Shown here piece after piece: positions 24,101 to 34,862 of a stretch of 41,129 nucleotides of DNA. The translations under genes were made by a program, and so were the position numbers. Each line of letters begins with the position of its first letter. The first letter of the stretch is position 1. Location of the stretch: NCBI GenBank assembly GCA_022385805.1, contig MU277772.1:1-41129 (forward strand), in the 5' to 3' direction. This DNA comes from Pilatotrama ljubarskyi. Lineage: Eukaryota; Basidiomycota; Agaricomycetes; Polyporales; Polyporaceae. The notes beneath the pieces are model-generated. The model saw nothing but the letters and a program-made list of their open reading frames with translations. It was not told where the DNA came from and did not search any database.

Positions 24101-25099
24101 TCCGTTATCCGGATGTACGCGCTCATAAGTGAGCAAACGAGTATGCGAGGGCCCTTTCATTTCGCTGGCTGGAGATTACAAGAACTACTGTATCGTCCAG
24201 CGACAGATCGTACTGCGGGCGTACCTGGGCCCAGTCTCATCGAGCCGGGCTCCGGGAGACGCGCAGCGGCGGGCTTAGCACCCGGAGGTCGAGTACGCAC
24301 CGATGGACCGATTCCTTCCCATAGGGATGCCCCTTTCTTCCTGGCGGGATGCTCCTCTAGCAATTGGCCTCCTATGGCGGAGACGGGGTATCTCGACAGG
24401 GCGCGCTCCCACGCCGGACCCGGAGAAAGGTAAGGCAGAGACGGGCTCAGTCGGGCAACCCACGCATCCGGGTGGGCCATAGCCCCCTCTGAGCAAGAGA
24501 AGCCAGAGCCTCTGAGGAGGGCTGCTGGATGGACGAAGGCGGGCGGGCGCGGCGGCCGCAGCCCCTGGATCTCCGCTGAGGCCGGCACGGTGGTGATGAT
24601 GCAGGGTGCAGTTCATTATGGCGCCGCGCCGGGATCAGAGCAGCCCAGCCTCGAGAAGCGTGTGCGGAGGCGCCCGCGATGGCGCCTGGTGTCGGATTTG
24701 GGAAGTTGAAAAATAGGCGGCAAGGTTTGCAGCCTGAGGGACAGTGTTTCGGACTCGTGGTGAGTTGACGAAGGCTTGGTTTCTGGATTGAGTTGGAGGA
24801 TCGGCTACGCTGAAAGATGGACAGGGCACCCGGACCGCAGGAAGCGGATGGGAGGTGCAATGAGGAGTGATTGCAAGATGGGAGAGAGATTGAGGAGGGC
24901 GAGAGGAGTATTCTGCGACGAACGCGGTGGATGATACGCTGGCGAGCGGGCGTCGCAGGCACGGAGAGAGGAGTAGGTTTCCCTGTTGTGGCAAGGAGCG
25001 CGGTTGGACGATACGAGGTGATGATGGCGATGCGAGAGGCACGATTCACGGTGAGTGGGTGCGGGCGCGAGTGGGCGTTGGGTCGTAGCTAATCGTTCC
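21137..25099. other. Long interval upstream of the homeobox gene, no resolved gene
   Basis: Pyrimidine-rich blocks on the plus strand (about 21340-21640 and 22500-22700) and a TATA-like element near 21353-21361 suggest promoter or leader DNA. A CCAAT box lies near 21445. Open frames of 100-270 codons occur on both strands, but they are Arg/Ser/Pro-rich, as expected for GC-rich non-coding DNA, and show no family motif. The segment about 24420-25050 is CT-rich on the minus strand and could be a leader for an unseen minus-strand gene. No RNA gene was recognised. Confidence 0.35.
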
Positions 25100-26606
25100 T
25101 TAATCAGCCAGGATGCGATGCTGGAGGAGCTTCGTGGCGCGCCGAATGTCGCTGCTGGCCTCGAGCGCGACCGCGAGCGTCGACTGGTGCTCGTACATAC
25201 ATTCGCCGGACGAGAGCGTCGGGGGCTGTACTGCTAGCGACGGAGAAATAGGGAGCGTGCCTGTGAGGCTGTCCGGTGTTGCGGGACGGAAGGTGAGTTC
25301 CTGGAGATGTGCAGACACGTTCCGGCGTTCTAGGTGACATGTGGACGATCTAGGGAGTGCGCCTGCTGTGACCGCCCAGGCCCAGGTTGACGGCCGTTGT
25401 TCCGGGGACACTGAGTAGGATGCTGCAGGGGAAGACGTTGAGTGGGATCTCGTTTCGCACGCATCTGGGGCTTCGGGGCTTCTACTGGCGTGATGATCAG
25501 GAGGATGTCAACATATGGCCATCAGGCAGCTGTCTGGCGAGCTCTATCTCTGCTGCAAGGTTCGGGCATACACTCTCTATACTGGACGGGGAATGTTCAC
25601 AGCCTCTGTTGCGACGTCGAGGTGGGAGTGTCGTCAACGTCGCCGCCGCGTTGTGCTGCAAGGTAGCGTCTTCTGTCACGCGTTGGTGCTGCTCGTACTG
25701 ACGCTGCCTCGAGGGAGGACGTCACTAGTGGGACGGTGGCCCAGGATCGCGGGTGGGTGATGCGACGAAGACTGGACGCAATCTGACCTTGTTGGTCCAT
25801 CGGACGTGTCGCAATGGAGCGCACGAGGTCTTCTGGTGGAAGATCGAAGGCGGCGGGGGGGTTCCCAGTTGAGTGCGTGGTTCTTGCAATAAACTGTCAA
25901 TGTTGGGCGTGTCGGTGTCAGATCAACTAGGCGTGTCCGGACACCCGACGTGCGCCCGTGGCCGGCATATGGTCGGCATCGGGGTGCGAGCGAAGAGAGT
26001 GGTGGTCCGCCGGCGAACATCTGGGCAGGAGCGCGGCGAGATCTGTGTTCTCCCCGTTCGATGTTGGCCGACGGACTGAGAGCGGAAACACCGCCTGTAC
26101 TGTCGTTGAGCGAGTCCGCGGTGAGCCTGGAGAGAACGTGGACGATCGATCGGTCCCACCGCTGGCAGCTCTCCGTGGGGGGCATCAGTCCGGCTTCTTC
26201 TCTGGATGACGAACACCGCGGTCGTCTCGTCCTCCCCTCGTCCACTTCACCATCACCCCTATCCCTGCTTTCTTTTGGTAGCGGGGGCGCTTCGGGAAGC
26301 GAAGAGGGGTGTTCTACCGTGCTGTGGTCAGACCTTCTGGCGCGCCCAGGACGCTCTTCTCGTCCTGCGCAAGGCGTAGCGTGACCTCGAGTGCGCCGAG
26401 ATGCGGTCACTCGGCAGGATATTCGAATTGTACAAATTGAAGGGGCTGCGGAAGCTGTGCAGGATTTTGCACTCGATCCGCTGCGTGAAGAGCGTGCATC
26501 CGCCAGCGCTGTCGCCGAGGCCACCGAACGCGCCATGCGGCGTGCATATGTGATGCGCCGCCTCCTCGATCATATCCCATTCCGACCCGGGCGTTGTCTC
26601 TCGCAA
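25100..26606 (-). CDS. Probable multi-exon protein-coding gene, exon joints unresolved
   Basis: Several minus-strand pieces have the high GC third-position bias of the confident genes and non-repetitive composition. One near 26606-26410 contains SEWDMIEEAAHHICTPHG and GGCTLFTQRIECKILHSF. Another near 26190-25990 contains SCQRWDRSIVHVLSRL. A third near 25915-25790 may read DTDTPNIDSLLQEPRTQ or an alternative frame. The terminal exon, about 25480-25100, contains SPEAPDACETRSHSTSSPA and ends ECMYEHQSTLAVALEAS, then RRATKLLQHRILAD and TAA. In that last stretch the minus frame has clearly better third-position bias than the competing plus frame. I could not find one set of introns that links all pieces, so the gene may be one locus or two, and its true start is unknown. 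No domain is recognised. The Ser/Thr/Pro-rich parts would suit a regulatory protein. Confidence 0.35.
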
Positions 26607-28436
26607 CTAGTATGCCGTATTCGCTCACGTTTCGTATTTGCCTATGTTCAGATGGCAGATCGGTCGCTCTCCGGCCACGCTTGGATCGCATCCAACTCGC
26701 GACTCCGCGCCCTGCGTATATGCAGGAGAACATTCCGCCGGGTACACCACCGAGAACGACCGATTATCTAACATCGGTGGAAGGCCTCTTGTAGCGCACG
26801 AACAATCCCCGGTCCTGCTCCGCACGGACAACATACGCAATTCGTCCAACAGGACATAGCGGCGTGTTCTGCGCCACCCGGGTGCTATCGCACTCGTTTC
26901 ATCTTGTTTGTTCTCTCGTCCCAGCCGCACAACACGGCCGTTACACCCATGCTCAGGCATCCGCAGTCTGTCCGCTGTTGTGTTACCTGCTCACCCCACG
27001 CCGCACAGCTCGTCGCTCGCAGCGCTCGGTGGGAACCGCCCCACGTCCCGCAGCCCAAATATACACACAACGGGGGCAACAACTCCGGCCTCCCAACCGA
27101 GAAACCGCGCTCACCGCTCCTCCCTTGGCAGCCTTTCGCCACATAGCAGATGCTTACCGTGCGCTCTCATTCCCCACACTGTCCTGGCGGTGTTGGCTGC
27201 CGGGCGTCGTGCAGCTCGCCCATGACTGCCAACCTCCCCCGTCACGACGATCCCTTCGAACTGGCACTTGACCGCTCCGCCTTCCGCTAACCGGCCAACG
27301 GCGGTATACGCGGATCGAACGGCCCCATCCGACAGTTTCCAACGCCACCCCCGCCTGTCAGGTTTTCGAGCGTGGATGCGAGAGCCTCGTGCCTCCATCC
27401 AAGTTGTCTGCTCGACCCTCTCACTCGACCTCGGGCAGAAGATCCCGTGCCCGCGTCCATTCGCACATCCAACGATCCGCACCAGAGCCCGAGGCTCCCA
27501 GTCCGAGCTGCGGTGTGCGACGCTTGCTTCCCTTCCCGCGTCTCTGGGGCCTACTCATTTACCTTCCTTCGGCCAAGGCCGCCTCTGTTCGACAGAACCT
27601 GCGATCAGCTCGCTCCCCGTCCCGTTCTTCCAATGCCAGTGCGATCCTCCGAGGGCTTCGCGTGCGCCGCTACCCGGCCACTGCTTCCACAGCCGTCGCC
27701 CGCTGGCATTGAAGGGTCCTGCATGTAGACGCCGACAGGCTATCTTGCACATTGAGCAAGTAGCTAGCGCTATGCGTCGTCAGCGAATCGGCTCTGTCAA
27801 AGGACCTACAATGGTCGTCCCGAGAGTCGGGACGGGGGCAGCTCGGAGCCGCGACCGCACCGCGTAACTTCGCGATGACGGCGCACCCCTGTACAGAGTA
27901 AATCCGCCACGCACAATCGCGGTGCAAGAACCAGCGACAAAGCAATATATATTGCGACAAATAACTGAGCAGACCACAAAGCGAAAGCGACGTATAGCAC
28001 TGTCCGATAGCTTGTGACGACCTGTGCGAACGACTAGAGTAGCGATAAGAAAAGGAGGCTAGATAGGTAGTATACATTCAATCGTAGTGCCGGCGAGGCG
28101 CATGATCCTGGAACAGGTCAGGCAAGTCGCCATGAAACGCCCGTCCAAGTCGCTTGCCCTGTAACAGAATTGAGCCTAATGCGTCCGTGCCCTGCTCTGC
28201 AGCACCCCGTGACCGGGCCAAAGCAAGTGGGCTGGCCCTTGAAACGCGGAGAATTTCCGAAAGACGGGTATCGAGGAGCGAATAACGGTAGCGCGGAGCA
28301 CCACCCCGGTGTCGTTCCCGCTCCGCGCCTCCCCAGCCTTCGAACAACGCCAGGGTGTCCTGCACTCGGGCCCAGAGTTCGTGCGGACCCTGCAGCGGCC
28401 CCACCGTTCTCGAGCCCTGTTGGTCCATCAGTCACA
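26607..28436. other. Intergenic, no supportable gene
   Basis: Pyrimidine-rich plus-strand DNA (about 26880-27700) carries open frames up to 199 codons, all Arg/Pro/Ser-rich and without motifs or splice structure. The left end should contain the promoter of the minus-strand locus at 25.1-26.6 kb. The right end is the 3' region of the scaffold gene that stops at 28437. Confidence 0.4.
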
Positions 28437-31400
28437 CTAGCTCTCTTCCGCACCCACGCCAACGCTCCCCGCGTTCCCGCTCGGGGCAGCGCCAAAGACG
28501 CTGCGCAAAAGCTTCTCGGCCTTGTCCCGCTCCTTCCGCTCAACCTCGACGCCGTCCAGCATCCGGATGTGCGGGCACGCCCGCATCACCAGGCCGCGGT
28601 ATGCTAGGCGGCCGACGTACGCGTCGTCCGGGAGGTCTCGGCGGAACTTGGCGTCCAGTTCGCGCCATAGTACGTCCGGTCGGCCGCGCTCGCGCGTGAG
28701 GTGCCGGTCGGCAGAGCCCGCCGCTCCCGCTCCTTCGCATGGGAGAGAAGCAGCACCCGGGTAGGAAGAGGAGGACGACCCGCTGGCGACGGCGGTCGGG
28801 TGCGCTTGCGAGAGTGGCTCCGAGCTCGGGGCCTGTTGATCGCTCTCGTGCGGGTCTTGCCCTGCTCCCCGGACGGCGGATCTGTGTGGGCCATGTCCAG
28901 GCCCTGGAGCTTGCGCAAGGGCGGCGCTCTCGGAGGGGCGGTCGCCGTCGGACGGTTGCAGAGCCCCTGGAAGGTCCTTGACGAGGAGGGGCAAGTACCA
29001 GCCGAGGGTGCATGGGTTCATCCTACGTTCACATGGATATCGAGAACGGCAAGCGTCAGTCACGTATACTATACCCAAAGCCAAAGATGGACATAGGAAA
29101 CGGGGGACGCCACGCGCCACGGCGCTTCTGAGCACATGCACACGCATTCACATGTGCGATGCAGTGAGCGACTATAGCAGCCCAACTAACGCCACAGCTG
29201 CGCTTGCTCCGCGGGACTCGCACGCAGCGCGCCCGCCTTGGACTCATGCACGAATCGGAGAACCTAAGCTGAAGCGAGCAGGAAGACGAGGGCACTTGCC
29301 TGAAATCAATCATCTCCATATCCTTCATGCCCCGTAGCACCCGTACGAGCTGCTTCGCGCCCTTGATCCGCGACCCAATGATCGTCAGCTTTCGCAGACG
29401 AACGAGGCCCTGCAGCGGGCTAGGGTCCTCCAAGAAGTTGTAGTTGAGGTTGAGTACGCGCACGTTCGGCACCATCCGCGCAAAGTCTGCTGGGAGCGTG
29501 ATCAATCGACATGCCGCCAGCTCGAGGTAGACGAGGTTGTAGCACGGTTCGGACATGAACCCGGCTTTCAGCGGATTGCCTGCACGAAAGGGAAACCGCC
29601 AACGGAGGACGTCTTGGTCAGCACCCGTCAACCCCGCGAGCACGAGCCCGGCACAAGGCACATGGAACCGGCAAAACCCACCAGACAGGTACAGGCGCTT
29701 CACATCCCGCACGTCCCGGATTGAGAGTGCGCTGCATAAACAACACCGTCAGCTCCCACCCATCGTACGCCGTTGTCGGTTGAACGTACAGCCCACCCCG
29801 CCCGCTCTGGTTCCGCAGGCTGAGATTCTCCAGTTTCGTCAGGCGGTACGCCCTGACGATGCTCCCAAGCGAGTTGTTGTCCGCGTAGAGAGTGCGAAGG
29901 TTTGGGAAGGGTGCCGCGTCCAGCGTCTGCAGTCGGTTCCCACTCACTCGCAGAATGCGAAGCCGCGGCATTGTAACTTCAGGCTCCAGTTCGCCTAATG
30001 CGTTGTTATCTAGGGGCGTTATGGCATCAGCGTCCACCGAACACCGACAAATCTGTCAGTCTGAGCAGCGAAGATCACGCGCAGCCCGCTAATGGCCCTT
30101 CCTGATGGGGCAAGTGACGTCGCAGGGACGTCAACGTGAACGGTCATGTACTCACCGAGATTGAGCGCGACGAGTGATGGCACTGATCCCAATCCTCCGA
30201 TGCTGCTTATCCGATTTTGGCTCAGATTCAGCATTTCCAGGCGAGTCCTGTTCGACGAATCGACAAAATGAAAATGCCGTAAGCAGACGTGATAGATGAG
30301 TGGGAGAGTACGCCTCGGGGCTCTTTCAAGCCCCGCGTTCAGCTGCTAAGAGAGCGATGGACGCACCACTTGTAGGGCTGAAGGTCCAGTTCGCGTATCT
30401 CGTTCCCTTGCAGGCTTAATTTGATCAACCCGTCCATTCTCTGCAGGCCATCCACGCTGTCGATCCGGTTGCCATCAGCACGCAATTCGCGCAGATGGCG
30501 GAGGCATTCCAGTTCTGAGGGAAGCAGTCATGAAGATCTCCAATACGTCAGACGGTTCAGAGGTAACTTACGACGGAGCGAGTCGATCTGGTTTCGACTG
30601 ATGTCCAGATTCTCCAAGTTGAGCAAGTGACTAAAGGATGTGACTCCTGTAAGCCTAGTGGGAGGACATGCCCGCCGGTATTTCAGCGGGACGCCTAGCG
30701 GTCAGAATGAGTTGCACACATACAGGTTGGAGGCGACGGAAAGTGTCCGCACGCTGCCTGGCACGCCACTCAGCCAGGCTAGCTGGTTAGAGTTCCTGTG
30801 GGATGTCAAGCACCTGTCAGCGGTCCGTCGCCAACACATTTCACCGTCGCGCCAGCGCTGCGAATTCGTGCATCATGCATCGTCGGAACAAATCCTTCTC
30901 TCCGCTCGTCTCATGTCACTTCGCCATGAGAATGCATGACCGAAGGTGTGGGCTCTGGACTCCACGGCGCCCCGCAGCCCCAGAGCCACGCCATACGAGT
31001 GCTAAGGGGTGGAGATACTCACAGTGACAATGAGTCCAGCTTAGGAAGGAACTCCTTCAGACGCGCGGTGCTGTCCAGGTTGCGATGCGAGAGGTCGATT
31101 GAACTGAGCTCCTCCCAGTACGGCTCAAAGGGCTGCACGTCAGTGATCACCTGCACTAGCTTGTCGTGCGCGACTCCGAAGCTGCATTCCGTTAGGAACG
31201 TAGCGTTTCCGCTGACGCCACGGGGCGTCTGGTGTGCCCTGGAGGAAACGCGCCGAAGGCCAGGCCCTGCGGTGACATTTGTCGCTCCTGGTCTGCTACT
31301 GGGTCGCCGCGATTGCATAGGCAGAAGCTCGGCTGTAGGCGGCCGTGAGGACGTGCTTGCTTTGGAAGGCGAGTCATCGTCAAAGTCTGCACTACTGATG

Positions 31401-34333
31401 AGCCAACTCCACGAGCTGACGCGTGACGACGACCTACCGTCGTTCTCCAGATCGTCCAGCATGTTAGCGATGCGCTTTGACCTAGCCGAGGGTACCATTG
31501 TCGCCCCACCGCTCTTCCCTTCCTCCTTCGCGACCGACGCGACTTCACTGTCGTCTACCCCAGCGGTGGAGACGTCCGGAGTGGGGATGTTCCTCCCGAT
31601 CCCCGCAATAGGCCCATCGTGCCTGCCATCCGAGAAGCTCACCGAACGGCGATGACCCAACTTCGTGGCCGGAGTATAGAGGCGGCTGCGATTTGGGTCC
31701 TTGAGCGCTGACACAGGTGTGATGCTCGCGCTCTTCAAGGCCGATCGCGGAGCCGGCGTCGGCCCTGGCCCGCTAGAAGAGCGCTCGGGAGGATTCGGCG
31801 TCGCCAGGACAGAGGCAGGCTGGGAGGAGCGTGCCGCTGGAGCAAGAAACTGGGGAGGGGTATCGTCGAATGCAGGGTCTGCGGTACGTTCATCGTATCT
31901 CCCTCCGTCGATGTCCAGTGGCAAGTCGATTGTGGTAGTAGGCACCATGCCCGCGGTATCTTCATGTTCGTCCGGGATAGTGTCGTCTGTGTAGCCAGAG
32001 ATTTCTTCGTTCTGTGCCTCATCCTCGGCAGGCATGTCATGCATGTAGTCTTGCGAGGGGCCGTCGGTCGAAAAGGACGTCAATTCCGCCTCCTCTGCGT
32101 CCTCTACCTCGGACTCGCCAAGGTTCTCGTACCGGCTCTTATCCTCCGTTTCATAGTACATGGACTCCTCCTGTTCGGCTTGACCGTCCACGTTGACTCC
32201 GGCGCCCTGGCCGCCAGAATCATCTTCACGCAGACTCTCGATGTCGCGGAACGGATCCTCGCTATCGTTGTCGCCGTCGAGCTCTGGAGTGACGTGCTCC
32301 TCGATCTCAGACATGTCGCCGGTGGCGAGTGCGGTAGCCTTCACCCAGCGCATCATAACACGGTCGAACACCATCTTACCCACCCGATCAGGAAGGGTAG
32401 GTACGTCGCTGGGAGTGATCTGCATAATCTGCTTGGGCCCAGGGTGCTTCACGAACGACTCCGCGCTGCCTACGGTTACTGTAGTTCCTGAAGCGGTACT
32501 GGACGAGACGAAGCGCGTGAGGTCTGCGTTCCGGCCTGCGCGCAACGATGACGAGGGGTATGCCGGCGCTCCAGCAGAAGGTGGCGCAAGGAGTCCAGGA
32601 CTGGGCTTCACAGGTGAAGGAGCTGCCGTAGACGTGGATGCAGACACGAGTCGGACAGGCGGCGGAGGGAACTGAGCAAGCATATGCGACGACTCGAGAG
32701 ACATCCGTGTAAGATCGTCCGCGAGGTCATTCGGCGCATCCCTAGATGCAGCACTTCGCAGACGCCCGGGAGATCTTCGTGGACTTGAGATGGCCTTTTC
32801 CCGTTGCTTCCCGCGGGGGACGCTGGACGTGCGGTTCGTTGTCGCGGAGGCCCTTCGCATGTGCGATTGAGAGCTGGACAGTTGACGTGGGCGGCTCTGG
32901 ATGGAGAATTCTGCTCCGCGAGTTCGCAAGGAGGGGACGGTCGTATCCGCGGAGGCTGCAGATGCCTCAGTGGCGTCGTCCGTTCGCGCATGAGACGCCT
33001 CTGTATCGCCTGAAAACAGTCTCTTGGAACCCTTCATGTCGTTCCGAATCTGAGCCATGAGACTGGCAGCTTGTTGGCGATACCCCAGGGAAGAGTATGT
33101 GGACTGCTTCCCGGATGACACTGTGCCAGTCGGGGAAGGGCCTCCGCTAGAGCCGCCATCGGGGACTGCAAGGAAGGAAGGTCGTCCTGAATGATAATAG
33201 CACGGTAAGACATGGGTGATGTAGCTGGAAGTCATGTACGTACGCAGAGGCGGCTCTGGCTGTGCTGTGCGTACCTCTTCCTCTGGAGATCCCTCACGAT
33301 CTGCAGCAGGCGATCGTGCCGTGGCGACGGTGGAGACGGTGGAGAAGTCGCGGGCTTTCCTGATCTTTTCCATGAGGTTCCTAGACTCGCCGACGTAGTC
33401 TTTGCGAGAGGCCGGTCGCATGATGATGGCGGCACCATCGCCCTTCTCGCCACTGAAGTCACTCGCTGGGCTGAGCTTGATGCGCTTGGCACTTCGTAAA
33501 CGGGAAAAGCTGGTTTCCGGAACCGGAGAGAGGGCGGACGGGGTAGACTGGCGAGAGCCTTGGTTAGGAGCGGCGCCGTCGCCAGAGGGCGTGTTCACAG
33601 CGATGGAGTCTACCATTGCGGAGAGATGATCGCGCGTGAAGGTGTCGTACTGGAACTGAAAGAGGCGGAGACGGGGATCCGTCGGAGGAGCGTTGAGATG
33701 GCGTGCAGCTATACTGGGACCTGGAGTGCTCTGAGCTTCAGGGACGGGGCCAGCGGGATTGAAGGGGCTGGGACGGGGAACAGAGAAAGTGAATTGGCCG
33801 TGGGTGCCCTCCACGCGTAAACCATCACTCTCTTGTACGCCGTCGGTAGAGCTGGAAAGCTCGTGGTCGCGCTGTTCAGCGTTGGAATGCTCGGAAGGGG
33901 CGACATATACTTGAGACAGACGGGATGGGACGGCGGGTACAGCGGTGGCTCGGACAGAGGGGGCTTGGGGCAAAGAGGAAGACGATTGCGGGGGCGATGG
34001 GGGCTCGAACATCTTCTCGAGGGCGAGAGGGCTGAAGAAGTCCTTCACGAGCGGTTTCTTACTCCGGCCGGGGGTCTTGGGTAGGAGAGGTGCTTTGGGC
34101 ATCTCCTCGCGGACGATGAACGTGCCGGCAGAGTCGTCCGACTTGGAGCCTCCTGAGGTCGAGCATAGATCGTTGTTGCGCACCAAGACAGATCCGAGGG
34201 GTTGCGTGAGGGAGAGGTCGGAGCCAGAGCGTACAGAATCGACAGAGTCTTCTTCATCCTGCCAGTCGACCCACTCGTCCACGTCCGCGAGCTCGTCCGT
34301 CAGCCACGCCGGTTTAGGCTGCTCAGAGACCAT
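28437..34333 (-). CDS. cdc11: Cdc11/Nud1-type septation and mitotic-exit network scaffold with LRRs
   Basis: Exons: 34333-33244, 33186-31023, 30795-30724, 30654-30572, 30514-30367, 30247-30156, 30009-29790, 29731-29682, 29579-29300 and 29022-28437. They total 4785 nt, 1594 aa, and every phase agrees. The N terminus (PAWLTDELADVDEWVDWQDEE, later TFIVREEMPKAPLLPKTPG and KDFFSPLALEKMFEPPSPP) is what I expect of fungal Cdc11/Nud1 proteins. A disordered Ser/Pro-rich middle of about 900 residues follows. From about residue 1055 there is a chain of leucine-rich repeats (LSHRNL, LDISRNQI, LNLSQNRI, LRVSGNRLQTL, LNLNYNFL) and then a C-terminal cap with RMNPCTLGWY and RRDLPDDAYVGRLAYRGLVMRACPHIRMLDG. 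In yeasts this protein sits on the spindle pole body and recruits the SIN/MEN GTPase and kinases that trigger cytokinesis. The intron at 33243-33187 is stop-free, and the one at 29299-29023 uses a GC donor. The start is the first Met before the conserved N terminus. Confidence 0.9.
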
Positions 34334-34521
34334 CGAGTAGAGTAGCAGAACCCGATCGGGCACAGCACGCAGATCCAGAGAGAGCACTCGCAGTCCACAG
34401 CGCAGAGTCAGACCAACCGCAACACACGCCACTCCGCGTACTACCACGTGACCGCGGACACATCCGGCGCCAGTGATGTACCGGTCGTAGATTCGCATGC
34501 ATCTCCGCAAGTGCGACTTTT

Positions 34522-34543
34522 CGTTTATTCGCACGAATAAACG
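34522..34543. repeat. Perfect palindrome, 10-bp arms with 2-bp spacer
   Basis: The arms CGTTTATTCG (34522-34531) and CGAATAAACG (34534-34543) are exact reverse complements around CA. The right arm is part of the longer candidate inverted repeat at 34530-34547 that pairs with 38553-38570 beyond the hAT gene. It could be a transposon end or sub-terminal transposase-binding motif, or a regulatory palindrome. Confidence 0.6.
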
Positions 34544-34547
34544 CATG
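34530..34547 (+). repeat. Candidate left inverted repeat of the hAT element
   Basis: This 18-mer (core CACGAATAAA) matches the reverse complement of 38553-38570 at 15 of 18 positions. The three differences are all G/A or C/T transitions. It lies about 320 bp upstream of the transposase ATG. I could not find the expected 8-bp target duplication next to it, so the true terminus may lie further out. Confidence 0.4.
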
Positions 34548-34862
34548 ACCATAGGAACGGGGACTTTTCTCTGATCCCGGAATGTCGGAGCGGACGGGCC
34601 GCCTGTGGCTGGACTCGGAGCTCTGAACTTTCGCGTGCCGTCCTTGGACCATTGACCACGACTCCGAGCCTTCTCAGGCTATCGCAGCATTCGCACGTCG
34701 TAATCCCTGCAATGAGAAAGATCCCAGCCACAGTAGTAACACCGATATCTGATGTTCTCATGTGTCAATGCTAGCAAGTTGTTCGAGGCATGCATCCCCA
34801 CCTCACCACCACCTAGTCCACAAGTGCCCCCGTCTGCTATCACTTTCCCCTCCGAGTCAAAG

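Larger units (their letters stand above)
34334..34862. other. Shared upstream region of cdc11 and the hAT gene
   Basis: This 529-bp gap lies between two divergent starts, so it holds the cdc11 promoter and the left edge of the transposon. It contains a perfect 10+10 bp palindrome (34522-34543) and a separate 10-bp inverted pair (34603-34612 with 34724-34733). The minus-strand frame continues upstream of the cdc11 Met to 34552 but lacks conserved sequence, so I treat it as leader. Confidence 0.45.

Noticed and set aside
24447..25049. Minus-strand open frame of 200 codons and an overlapping one of 135 codons
   Set aside because: Both read CT-rich DNA as Ser/Pro/Leu-rich peptide in different frames. 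More like a leader or promoter tract than a protein.
27268..27867. Plus-strand open frame of 199 codons
   Set aside because: Low third-position bias, pyrimidine-rich composition and no motif. It overlaps other equally long chance frames.
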